5,758 nucleotides of DNA from Planctomycetota bacterium. GTDB lineage: Bacteria; Planctomycetota; Phycisphaerae; UBA1845. The DNA lies in assembly GCA_022566435.1 (NCBI GenBank), contig JADFIX010000316.1:1-5758 (forward strand). Direction: 5' to 3'. This document shows positions 1 through 5,559 of this stretch, piece after piece. How positions within the stretch are numbered: position 1 is the first letter of the stretch; each line of letters starts with the position of its first letter. Under the pieces are notes generated by a model, which made no database searches, was not told where the DNA came from, and worked only from the letters and a program-made list of their open reading frames with translations. Both the position numbers and the translations under genes were made by a program.

Positions 1-1
1 C

Positions 2-226
2 CAGGTACGCGAGGCAGAGCTGCGCGCCGCTGCCGATGCCGTGGGTGTGAGTGAGCTCGTGATACTCGGGTACAGGGACTCGGGGATGGAAGGGACCGAG
101 GACAACCACCATCCCAACGCCTTCGCCAGCGCCCCAGAGGAAGAGGTGCTCGGCCGATTAGTTGGGATCATGCGACGGGTGAGGCCCGACATCGTGATCA
201 CCTTCGACGAGATCGGTGGCTACGGC
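2..226 (+). CDS. LmbE/PIG-L family deacetylase, internal fragment, 5' cut by window edge and broken at about 227
   Basis: The frame is open from position 2 with no start in the window, so the gene begins to the left. Recognisable family features are REAELRAAADAVGV (a helix before the third strand), then VILGYRDSGM, then NHHPNAFASAPEEEVLGRLV, then RPDIVITFDEIGGYG. This is the pattern of GlcNAc-type zinc deacetylases related to MshB and Mca, which remove an acetyl group from N-acetylglucosamine conjugates. In the family, the GGYG motif is normally followed at once by a zinc-binding HPDH. Here it is followed by RSVLIEATG, and nothing further resembles the family. The same frame stays open to a stop at 641-643, but that tail is Arg-rich and is the antisense of minus-strand coding sequence. 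The family call is firm. Whether the break is natural or an assembly error cannot be told from the sequence. Confidence 0.8.
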
Positions 227-380
227 CGATCGGTCCTCATCGAGGCGACCGGCGCACATGGCGAAACGATTCGTCTCCGGTATGCGCACCTCGAGAGCGT
301 CGCGCATGTTGATCGTCGACTGGTACGGCGGCGGCGAAGTCTTCTGGAACGAGACGAGGCGGTTCGAGTTGAGTTCGATC
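227..380 (-). pseudogene. Unidentified coding-like fragment
   Basis: On the minus strand, in a frame different from the YD and MurG frame, this stretch reads as plausible protein: segments include NSNRLVSFQKTSPPPYQ, STINMRDALEVRIPETNRF and AMCAGRLDEDR. Its codons nearly all end in G or C, as in the true genes of the window, whereas the other minus frames here give low-complexity Arg/Ser strings. I do not recognise the family. It has no start or stop of its own that fits, and it abuts the MurG piece on one side and the broken deacetylase on the other. The frame stays open beyond both borders (158-595), but only the middle looks like protein. It could be part of a MurG variant after a frameshift, or a piece of an unrelated gene. 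Confidence 0.3.
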
Positions 381-3300
381 GAATTCCCGTTCGGTGCAGA
401 GGAACAAAAGGCTGGAGTCCGGCGAGATTTTCTGCATTTCCTGGGCAATCGCGATACCGGGGAAAAGATGACCGCCGGTACCACCGCCAGCGACAGCACC
501 AGGCGCAAGCGCGCGGCGTTCGACTGGACCTGGGACGGCCACGACGCGATCCAGCGCATCGTAGCCGTACCGCATGGCGTTGTTGTTGTCATCAATCTTT
601 GCGATCAGGCGCGAATCGTCGTCCCACGTTTGGGTGGTGGTGATGTCCGGCCCGTCGCCGTCGGCGCCGTCATCGTCCAGGTCGCGGATCGTCGTGATCA
701 GACGATTGATGCCGTCGTACTCGAACCGCGTCTCGTGATTCAGCGCGTCGTCCGTGAAGGTCCGGTTATCGCGTGAATCGTATGCGTATACATTCGTGTT
801 GCCCACGTTGTCCACGGTTTGAATAAGCCGATCGAGATTGTCGTAGGCGTAGGATGTGACGAAGATCTCGTCGCATGTGACGAAGGTCTCGCCGCAGACG
901 TCCAGATCGGACTTTTCCACTTCGGTCCTGCTGGTGACGTTCGAGTTCGCATCGTAGGCGGAGGTGACGGTGTTGCCCTTGGCATCGGTGACGGTTTGCC
1001 GGCGGTTCGCCGTGTCATACGTGGTCGTCCTATCGTGCAGGTTGTCGTTGATGCGGCGAGTGACCCGCGAATTGTCGTTGTACTCGGTTGTGGTAATGGC
1101 CTTGCCCAGTTGTTGGCCGCCCTGCAGCGGCGTTTGCGTGTCGGTATCGAAGAATTCGACCTCGGTGCGGATCACGCGGTCCATCTCGTCGTACTGGGTC
1201 CAGGACTCCGTCAGGCGAACGTTGCCGGCCGATCCTGTGACGTCATCGAGTTCGCCGCCAACACGAATCGCAAAGGGATTGCGAATGGTCTCGGCCGCGT
1301 CCTGGAAGCCGCCGATGTTGGAATTGGGGTCGTAGTGATAGTCAGCGACGTTACCCATCGGATCGGTGGTGGACACCAAACGATCGTAGCCGTCGTACGT
1401 GGTCGTCGTGATGCGCGGGGCGGCCACGTCCTCAATGCCCTGGCTGGTTCGGATGAGGTTGCGGTTATCGTCGTAGTCGTACTGGGACGTGGATTGATCC
1501 GAATCGCCCGGCGCGCGGACTACCAGGAAGGTCAGGTCGCGCTCGTCGTATTGGGTTTCGACGACGTTGTCGAGATCGCGCCCCTCGACCGCTTCGCCAT
1601 ACCTCACCAGCGTTCGATTGCGGTTCTCATCGTAGGCGTACTCGGTGCTGAGGAATTCGCTATCTGGCAGGTTTCGGCAGAGCGGAACCTGCGGGCTACC
1701 GGGGAGCGTGCCCGCGTAATCGCCGACTTCTTGGCACGTCTTAGTGCGATAGTCGAGAATCTCGTACTCAAAAACCGTGGTGAAATGGGTGTTTGATTGC
1801 TCGACGCCCTGGTCGTCACTGTTCTGGATGTCCACCCGCGCGACGTTGTCGTTCGGGTCGTAGAAGGTATCGTAGGTGGTGATCAGAGCGAAGTTGGGCG
1901 CGTCGACAATCGCTTGGTGAAGGTAGCCGAGCTGCGCTCCGCCGTCGTAGTAGGTGTACTCGTCGCGACGGCGGTGGCCGCCCGGCGCGCCGTTGTCGGG
2001 CAAAGTGTGTGCGGTCATCTGCCCGAACTCATTATAAGTAAATTCCTCCACGATGGACGGGATGCGATGCCGGGTGTGACAACGGTTGCCGTTGTCGTCG
2101 TACATGTGAGTCGTTTCGTTACCGCGACCGTCCACGTGGCGGGTGATGAAATTACTGCCGCAGCAGCCGCCGAATCTGTCGTCATACTCAAAGGTTTCAC
2201 AGATGTCGGCTTGATCGCCGCCCAGGAGGGGGTTCGGCTGCCGGCATCTTTCTGTCATGTTGCCCTGCGAACGGCGACTCGCGTTGGCTTCGTCATAGGA
2301 AGGAACGACGACGTTTCCATTCGCGTCGACGATTTCCGTTCGAAGAGAATCATTATTGTATTCGTACCGTGTTTCGAAAACGTCGGGGTCGCCGGGTCTG
2401 AGCTTGCCGGTCGGACGATTGTCGCTTTCGGTCGTGGGTAGATCGGAATCGGCCCGGCCGGTGTACTCGAGGGTGATCACATTGCGGTTTCCGGCGTCGT
2501 AGAAGTATTCCTTCACGTTTCCCACGCGGTCGTTGAGGATCGCCTTGATCGTGGCGAAATTGTTCGATTCATCGGCGGTCTGTTCGACGTAGACGATGTC
2601 GATCACGTCGCCGGGGTCGCCCCAGGTCTGCCGCTTGACGCGATCGAAGTTCAGGTCACTCGGATCGGTCGTCGGGTAATACTCGTTTCGTAGATACGTC
2701 TGGCCCTTGGGATCGGTAATGGTCAGAAGATTGTGGTTTAGCCGATCGTCGGCGAAGCCGGTCGAGTAGGTGTAGACCGTGGTCTTGCCATCGGGGTAGT
2801 CGTGGCCTGCGGGAATCGGAAACTCGGCGGTGTTTTCCACGACCGGTGTGGTGACCGATTTGAGATCGCCGAAATTGCCGCGCGGCCCGCCGGGCGTTGC
2901 CGGCGTGTCTGGACAGAGGTCGATGTCGGGTCCGGGATATTCGAATCCCTGGAAGCCCCTGATAATCGAGAATACATCATTGATGTTGACGAGTAGGTTT
3001 ATCTGGTCTCCGTTCTGGTTCGGCTCCATGTCCGTCACGGATACGTGGGTCGCGTTTATGGCGTTGGGGTCTTGGAACGTCTTGATGGCCGCCACGGCGT
3101 CGTCGATGTTCGTCGTACCGTTCGGTGCCGTCCATTCGATACCGGTAAACGAACCCACGCAGTCACCGTGCCATTTGACACCGGGCTTAGCCTGGGTGGC
3201 CGCCGCCAAAGGCGGATCGGAGACATTGCCCTCGAAGATGGCAACAAGGTCGTAGGTTGAAGTCGGAATGATCGGGCAGCCGGTCAAGTGTAACGCCGGA

Positions 3301-4934
3301 CAGCCGGACCAGTTTGGTGGCGTGGTCGGTTGATTGGGACCGACGATCGAAATGCATTTTCCATCGGGTTTGCTTGCCCACCATTGCGACCCGATCTGAC
3401 CACCCGGTACGCCGTTCACCTGCGTGGACGTCAGTGTCAGTCGTATGTCGAAGGACACGAGGTCCGCGTTACGTGGATTGATGGAGATGTAGCGGTTCTT
3501 CAAGATATCGTGCGGCGCCGCGGCAAGCGCGGGAGATTTCGGGACTTCCGTGCCGCCATAGTAGGTGTATCTGACCGATCGGCCGGCAAAGTCGGTCACC
3601 GATTCGATGAACCCGTCGCCGTTGTAGGCGATTGTGATGTCGCGGTTGTGTAGAGCTGTGTCTAGCGGATCGTGAATAGTAACGAGTCGGCCTTGGCCGT
3701 CGTAGTCGAAACTGATCGTGTTGCCGTTGCGATCAACACTGGCGGTGATCTTTCCTTCGTGCGGGCTGCCGTCAAAGGGCTGGAATTCCCACCGGCTCGT
3801 ATCGCTGTGAGTGAGCGTGTAGGAACCGTCGGGATTCTGCTCGATGACACGGAGAAACTCTCGCCGCGTCCAGGTACCGTCGGGTTGAGGCGTGTACTTG
3901 TCACTTCGGGTCCTACCGTTGTGCAGTATAAGGTCTGGGCCGACCGGCTCGAGGCGAATGTTGTAGGAAAAGTCCCAGCCGTTGCCCATCGCGGTGTCGG
4001 GACCGATTCGTGAGCGATATTTCCGGCTCCATACGAAATCGATCCCACGCCCCGGAATCCGCATATCGACGACCGATTCGTATTTTTCACCGGAAAACAG
4101 ATAGACCGGATGTGTTTCGCCGGTCGCATCGTCGAGACATTCGCCATTCTCACCGAAGCAAGTACAGGGACCCCCAGGCTCTGTGAGCGTCCTATCCGTG
4201 ATGACTGTAATGCAGGCCGGGGTAAACGTAAGGCCAGGGATCAGCGAACCCGTACCACTGAACATGAACGAGCTGTTCGGGTTCGGGTCCAACGCAATCA
4301 CGTAGGTGCCCGCAGCATTGGCGTCCAATTCCAGAATCAGACCGCCAAACGTCTTAACCGCACCGTCATCGGTGTTGCAGTCGTTCTGCGCCGCCGCGGC
4401 CCAGGCATAAGCCAGGGTGGGCGTAACGAACGCTGCGAAATCGGCCGCACAAACTGGCATGACCCAGTTGGAGGCATGCACGCAGGCGCCGTTGGCATTG
4501 CCGTCACACGTCGGATCAAACGGAGGGGAACAGGGGCTCAGGTCGCCGCCCACCTCGCAACGCTCTTGGGCCTGATACGCACCGTCAAGGGGGCTTCCCG
4601 GCCAACCTTTGGGATTCAGGGTGCTGCCGACGCCGTTGTTGTACCCGCCCGGCACGACAATGGCTTGAATGGCACCCAACGTCGGTGAACCGGGCGCGTT
4701 GCCCCAGCCCGATGCCTGCAAGTCGAGGTCGACCTCCACTCCGCCGGAAACGACCACCTCCCAGCACCCAAGCTCGGCGTTGAATTGCGGCGTCACCGGG
4801 GCGCCGACGGTTCCGACGGGACTGCCGAGCGGGGCCGACCGGATCGGCATCCACCTCATCTCTTGGCCGAAGACAATAGTGGCAGTTGCCATGACGAAGA
4901 CGATGGCGATCAAGACTGTATGACGGGTTTTCAT
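237..4934 (-). CDS. Large secreted YD-repeat (RHS-like) protein with inserted dockerin-like module; C-terminus replaced at the mosaic junction
   Basis: The reading frame is 1565 residues long. The start at 4934 is chosen because a GGAGGAG ribosome site lies 6 bases upstream and a signal peptide follows directly; an in-frame ATG at 5003 has neither. Order of parts: signal peptide (1-23); Cys-rich region of unknown fold (24-270); DUF6531-type domain beginning HPVYLFSGEKY (275 to about 350), the usual entry to RHS/YD shells; first YD motifs (about 350-459); inserted module (462-681); then a long YD array (684-1467) with motifs such as YDNLDRLIQTVDNVGN and YDALDRVVAV. YD arrays form a large beta-barrel or cocoon that can enclose a C-terminal toxin or act as a surface protein. 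The RHS core, its Pro/Asp-Pro cleavage motif and any tip domain are missing. Residues 1468-1565 are MurG and nonsense sequence, so the real gene was longer. An exported location is inferred; the role is unknown. Confidence 0.85.
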   Translation of the reverse strand: MKTRHTVLIAIVFVMATATIVFGQEMRWMPIRSAPLGSPVGTVGAPVTPQFNAELGCWEVVVSGGVEVDLDLQASGWGNAPGSPTLGAIQAIVVPGGYNNGVGSTLNPKGWPGSPLDGAYQAQERCEVGGDLSPCSPPFDPTCDGNANGACVHASNWVMPVCAADFAAFVTPTLAYAWAAAAQNDCNTDDGAVKTFGGLILELDANAAGTYVIALDPNPNSSFMFSGTGSLIPGLTFTPACITVITDRTLTEPGGPCTCFGENGECLDDATGETHPVYLFSGEKYESVVDMRIPGRGIDFVWSRKYRSRIGPDTAMGNGWDFSYNIRLEPVGPDLILHNGRTRSDKYTPQPDGTWTRREFLRVIEQNPDGSYTLTHSDTSRWEFQPFDGSPHEGKITASVDRNGNTISFDYDGQGRLVTIHDPLDTALHNRDITIAYNGDGFIESVTDFAGRSVRYTYYGGTEVPKSPALAAAPHDILKNRYISINPRNADLVSFDIRLTLTSTQVNGVPGGQIGSQWWASKPDGKCISIVGPNQPTTPPNWSGCPALHLTGCPIIPTSTYDLVAIFEGNVSDPPLAAATQAKPGVKWHGDCVGSFTGIEWTAPNGTTNIDDAVAAIKTFQDPNAINATHVSVTDMEPNQNGDQINLLVNINDVFSIIRGFQGFEYPGPDIDLCPDTPATPGGPRGNFGDLKSVTTPVVENTAEFPIPAGHDYPDGKTTVYTYSTGFADDRLNHNLLTITDPKGQTYLRNEYYPTTDPSDLNFDRVKRQTWGDPGDVIDIVYVEQTADESNNFATIKAILNDRVGNVKEYFYDAGNRNVITLEYTGRADSDLPTTESDNRPTGKLRPGDPDVFETRYEYNNDSLRTEIVDANGNVVVPSYDEANASRRSQGNMTERCRQPNPLLGGDQADICETFEYDDRFGGCCGSNFITRHVDGRGNETTHMYDDNGNRCHTRHRIPSIVEEFTYNEFGQMTAHTLPDNGAPGGHRRRDEYTYYDGGAQLGYLHQAIVDAPNFALITTYDTFYDPNDNVARVDIQNSDDQGVEQSNTHFTTVFEYEILDYRTKTCQEVGDYAGTLPGSPQVPLCRNLPDSEFLSTEYAYDENRNRTLVRYGEAVEGRDLDNVVETQYDERDLTFLVVRAPGDSDQSTSQYDYDDNRNLIRTSQGIEDVAAPRITTTTYDGYDRLVSTTDPMGNVADYHYDPNSNIGGFQDAAETIRNPFAIRVGGELDDVTGSAGNVRLTESWTQYDEMDRVIRTEVEFFDTDTQTPLQGGQQLGKAITTTEYNDNSRVTRRINDNLHDRTTTYDTANRRQTVTDAKGNTVTSAYDANSNVTSRTEVEKSDLDVCGETFVTCDEIFVTSYAYDNLDRLIQTVDNVGNTNVYAYDSRDNRTFTDDALNHETRFEYDGINRLITTIRDLDDDGADGDGPDITTTQTWDDDSRLIAKIDDNNNAMRYGYDALDRVVAVPGPVERRALAPGAVAGGGTGGHLFPGIAIAQEMQKISPDSSLLFLCTEREFDRTQLEPPRLVPEDFAAAVPVDDQHARRSRGAHTGDESFRHVRRSPR
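363..491 (-). pseudogene. murG: MurG N-terminal fragment
   Basis: The minus strand encodes AGGGTGGHLFPGIAIAQEM followed by SSLLFLCTEREFDRTQLE. This is the glycine-rich first loop and second strand of MurG, the membrane-associated enzyme that adds GlcNAc to lipid I to make lipid II for peptidoglycan. Family MurG is about 350-380 residues; only about 43 are seen. The fragment lies in the same frame as the upstream YD protein (as residues 1482-1524 of that reading frame), and no start codon of its own lies just before it. In a neighbouring frame the preceding bases read RLRLVLS, which resembles a normal MurG lead-in, so a small frameshift may sit at about 490-500. After QLE the frame no longer looks like MurG. 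It is not a functional gene here. The identity of the motif is confident. Confidence 0.75.
2892..3551 (-). other. 220-residue module with dockerin-like repeats inserted in the YD array
   Basis: Residues 462-681 interrupt an otherwise continuous YD sequence. Before the insert the protein reads FAGRSVRYTYYGG; after it, GGPRGNFGDLKSVTTPV, which joins smoothly to RYTYY if the insert is removed. Both ends carry Gly-Gly (GGCGGC and GGCGGG). The insert starts with NRYISINPRN (from 480), continues through an Ig-like stretch with GCPIIPTSTYDLVAIF and WHGDCVG, and ends with two dockerin-type segments: NIDDAVAAIKTF (609-620) and NINDVFSIIRGF (650-661), each with Asn/Asp calcium-loop residues ahead of a hydrophobic helix. 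From memory, this NRYIS-to-dockerin arrangement recurs in large secreted planctomycete proteins, where it is usually near the C-terminus. The module is in frame and intact. Confidence 0.65.
4131..4865 (-). other. Cys-rich N-terminal region of the YD protein, unknown fold
   Basis: Residues 24 to about 268 precede the DUF6531-type domain and contain no YD motif. They hold about ten cysteines, including GCWEVVV, ERCEVGG, SPCSPPFDPTCDGNANGACV, PVCAAD, NDCNTDDG, PACITVIT and CTCFGENGEC. The layout is Gly/Pro/Asn-rich with alternating hydrophobic stretches (LGCWEVVVSGGVEVDLDL; AGTYVIALDPN), which suggests a disulfide-bonded beta-sandwich outside the cytoplasm. I do not recognise a named family. It may serve in surface attachment or binding, but that is only inference. 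Confidence 0.5.
4866..4934 (-). other. Signal peptide of the YD-repeat protein
   Basis: The first 23 residues are MKTRHTVLIAIVFVMATATIVFG followed by QE, which split into a basic n-region (KTRH), a hydrophobic core (VLIAIVFVMATATIV) and a small residue before the likely cut after VFG. No lipobox cysteine is present, so a Sec-type signal cut by signal peptidase I is the simplest reading. It supports the start at 4934 over the upstream in-frame ATG. Confidence 0.75.
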
Positions 4935-4940
4935 GTCTCT

Positions 4941-4947
4941 CTCCTCC
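4941..4947 (-). promoter_or_regulatory. Ribosome binding site of the YD-repeat gene
   Basis: The minus strand reads GGAGGAG, then AGAGAC, then ATG. This is a near-perfect Shine-Dalgarno match with a 6-base spacer. It decides the start at 4934. Confidence 0.8.
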
Positions 4948-5108
4948 AACACGCCGTAACAAAAGTGTCTCAAGTCTGGGCACCTGCGGTTTTTCAAGGC
5001 CAACTGCGCATGGAGCCGGGCATATCGCGCTCGGGAACCCCTTTTTCCAGCCTATCAAGTGTAACGGACACTGGTATGGGAAATGATGATGCCATCGCCC
5101 GATCGCAC

Positions 5109-5126
5109 TTACTCAAATGTTACTCA
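5109..5126. repeat. Direct repeat TTACTCA x2, 11 bases apart
   Basis: TTACTCA occurs at 5109-5115 and again at 5120-5126, with starts 11 bases apart, about one helical turn. The pair overlaps the proposed -10 element of the YD promoter. Such spacing is typical for tandem binding of a dimeric response regulator, but it could be chance. Confidence 0.3.
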
Positions 5127-5145
5127 TTCGGCGAACGAAATGCAA
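5117..5145 (-). promoter_or_regulatory. Weak sigma-70-like promoter candidate for the YD gene
   Basis: The minus strand has TTGCAT (5140-5145), a 17-base spacer, and TAACAT (5117-5122). The spacing is ideal and the key TTG and TA..AT bases are present, but the matches are only 3/6 and 4/6. The leader would be about 175 bases. Planctomycete promoters often do not follow this consensus, so this is a suggestion only. Confidence 0.2.
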
Positions 5146-5177
5146 GCGATTTATTCGAACGGCACTCGGGCGGGTTC

Positions 5178-5191
5178 TGTACGTTTGTACA
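5178..5191. repeat. Inverted repeat TGTAC-N4-GTACA
   Basis: The sequence TGTACGTTTGTACA is a perfect 5-base inverted repeat around a 4-base centre. It lies upstream of the proposed -35 of the YD gene. The form resembles LexA-type operators of some phyla, but no regulator is visible in the window. Confidence 0.3.
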
Positions 5192-5233
5192 AAAGTAGTT
5201 TATGTAGCGTATCGTTGGACGGTTAAGGAGCTA

Positions 5234-5251
5234 AAATCCGGGAAATCCGGG
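5234..5251. repeat. Tandem repeat AAATCCGGG x2
   Basis: Two perfect adjacent copies of AAATCCGGG, at 5234-5242 and 5243-5251, lie in the intergenic region and are followed by GCCC. No function is evident. It may be a small duplication. Confidence 0.5.
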
Positions 5252-5261
5252 CCCTTTTCTA

Positions 5262-5277
5262 TATGCCATGGTGCATA
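5262..5277. repeat. Short inverted repeat TATGC-N6-GCATA
   Basis: TATGC at 5262-5266 pairs with GCATA at 5273-5277 across a 6-base loop CATGGT. The stem is short and AT-rich, so it is weak as a hairpin; it could be a protein site or chance. Confidence 0.2.
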
Positions 5278-5334
5278 GCCACAACTTATGTCGCGCTGTG
5301 AAGTCATGAGAAGGGGCATCACGCGATCGCGGCT

Positions 5335-5559
5335 TTAGTATAGCGCGCCTTTTGGGGCGATTTCTTCGAGGGCGTCTTCGATTTCGCGGCGGATTTTGCG
5401 GCGGACGGCCCAGCGGCGGAAAAGGCCGGTGGCCGATGCGAGTTCGGCGGCGTATTTCTCATGAACGCGCTTTTCGATCTCCTCCCGGTTGGCCTTTATC
5501 ACCCGTTCCTGGCCGTCGACCACGATTCCGCTGGTTTTCTTATCCCCTGAAGAACTCAT
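5335..5559 (-). CDS. Small basic charged helical protein, 74 aa, function unknown
   Basis: The protein starts MSSSGDKKTSGIVVDGQ, then becomes a long charged helix rich in Glu, Lys and Arg, with EEIEKRVHEKYAAELA at about 26-41 and RRWAVRRKIRREIEDALEE at about 48-66, ending KGALY. There is no signal peptide, membrane segment or cysteine, so it is likely cytoplasmic, perhaps an amphipathic or coiled-coil partner. Its ATG overlaps the TGA of the upstream deacetylase gene (ATGA), which points to translational coupling. Its own ribosome site is weak (GAGAAG, 7 bases away). I do not recognise the family; similar short charged proteins are common in planctomycetes. A real gene is supported by the overlap, the G/C-ending codons and the coherent helical composition. 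Confidence 0.7.
   Translation of the reverse strand: MSSSGDKKTSGIVVDGQERVIKANREEIEKRVHEKYAAELASATGLFRRWAVRRKIRREIEDALEEIAPKGALY

Larger units (their letters stand above)
227..534. other. Mosaic junction between deacetylase, unknown fragment, MurG fragment and YD-repeat gene
   Basis: Within about 300 bases, homology changes at least three times: LmbE/PIG-L on the plus strand up to 226, an unidentified coding-like stretch on the minus strand, a MurG N-terminus on the minus strand, then the YD-repeat protein from about 534. No transposase, attachment site or long inverted repeat is visible. Short repeats lie near the breaks: CGGCCGAT occurs at 152-159 and again at 223-230, and the minus strand reads TCGAACTCAACTCGAAC near 361-377. 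An assembly chimera or a heavily rearranged remnant both fit. The chimera seems likelier, because each neighbouring gene is intact right up to its break. Confidence 0.6.
4935..5334. other. Intergenic region upstream of the YD gene and downstream of the small basic protein
   Basis: These 400 bases contain no convincing gene. Open frames crossing part of it (for example 4585-5058 on the minus strand and 4785-5198 on the plus strand) are Arg- or Ser-rich and have no ribosome site or family motif. It is AT-richer than the flanking genes. It holds the YD gene leader, a weak promoter candidate, two short direct-repeat pairs, short inverted repeats and a CGCGATCGCG palindrome at 5322-5331 just after the stop of the small gene. 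No strong hairpin followed by a T-run was found, so the terminator of the right-hand unit is not obvious. Confidence 0.6.

Noticed and set aside
41..643. Plus-strand open frame taken as a complete 200-residue protein
   Set aside because: Only the part up to 226 has deacetylase homology; the rest is Arg-rich antisense sequence, and the ATG/GTG-like starts lie inside a conserved region of a gene that begins to the left.
819..1796. Long plus-strand open frame of 325 residues opposite the YD gene, rich in Val, Gly, Ile and Asp
   Set aside because: It is the antisense of YD codons; composition is repetitive, no ribosome site or family motif is seen, and the minus-strand YD motifs are unmistakable.
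1797..2441. Plus-strand open frame of 214 residues
   Set aside because: Same antisense effect of the YD array (Val/Ala-rich), no recognisable domain or start signal.
534..2885. Possible polymorphic toxin at the end of the YD array
   Set aside because: The array ends at the mosaic junction; no RHS core, cleavage motif, toxin tip or immunity gene is present, so a toxin role cannot be supported.
4935..5003. Upstream in-frame ATG at 5003 as start of the YD protein
   Set aside because: It would place 23 non-signal residues before a textbook signal peptide and would translate the GGAGGAG ribosome site.
4585..5058. Minus-strand open frame of 157 residues overlapping the YD gene start
   Set aside because: Arg/Gly-rich shadow of the YD N-terminus in another frame; no motif.
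5322..5331. CGCGATCGCG palindrome as a terminator or origin element
   Set aside because: No T-run follows on the minus strand and it is a single copy; self-complementary GC-rich decamers are expected occasionally in such DNA.
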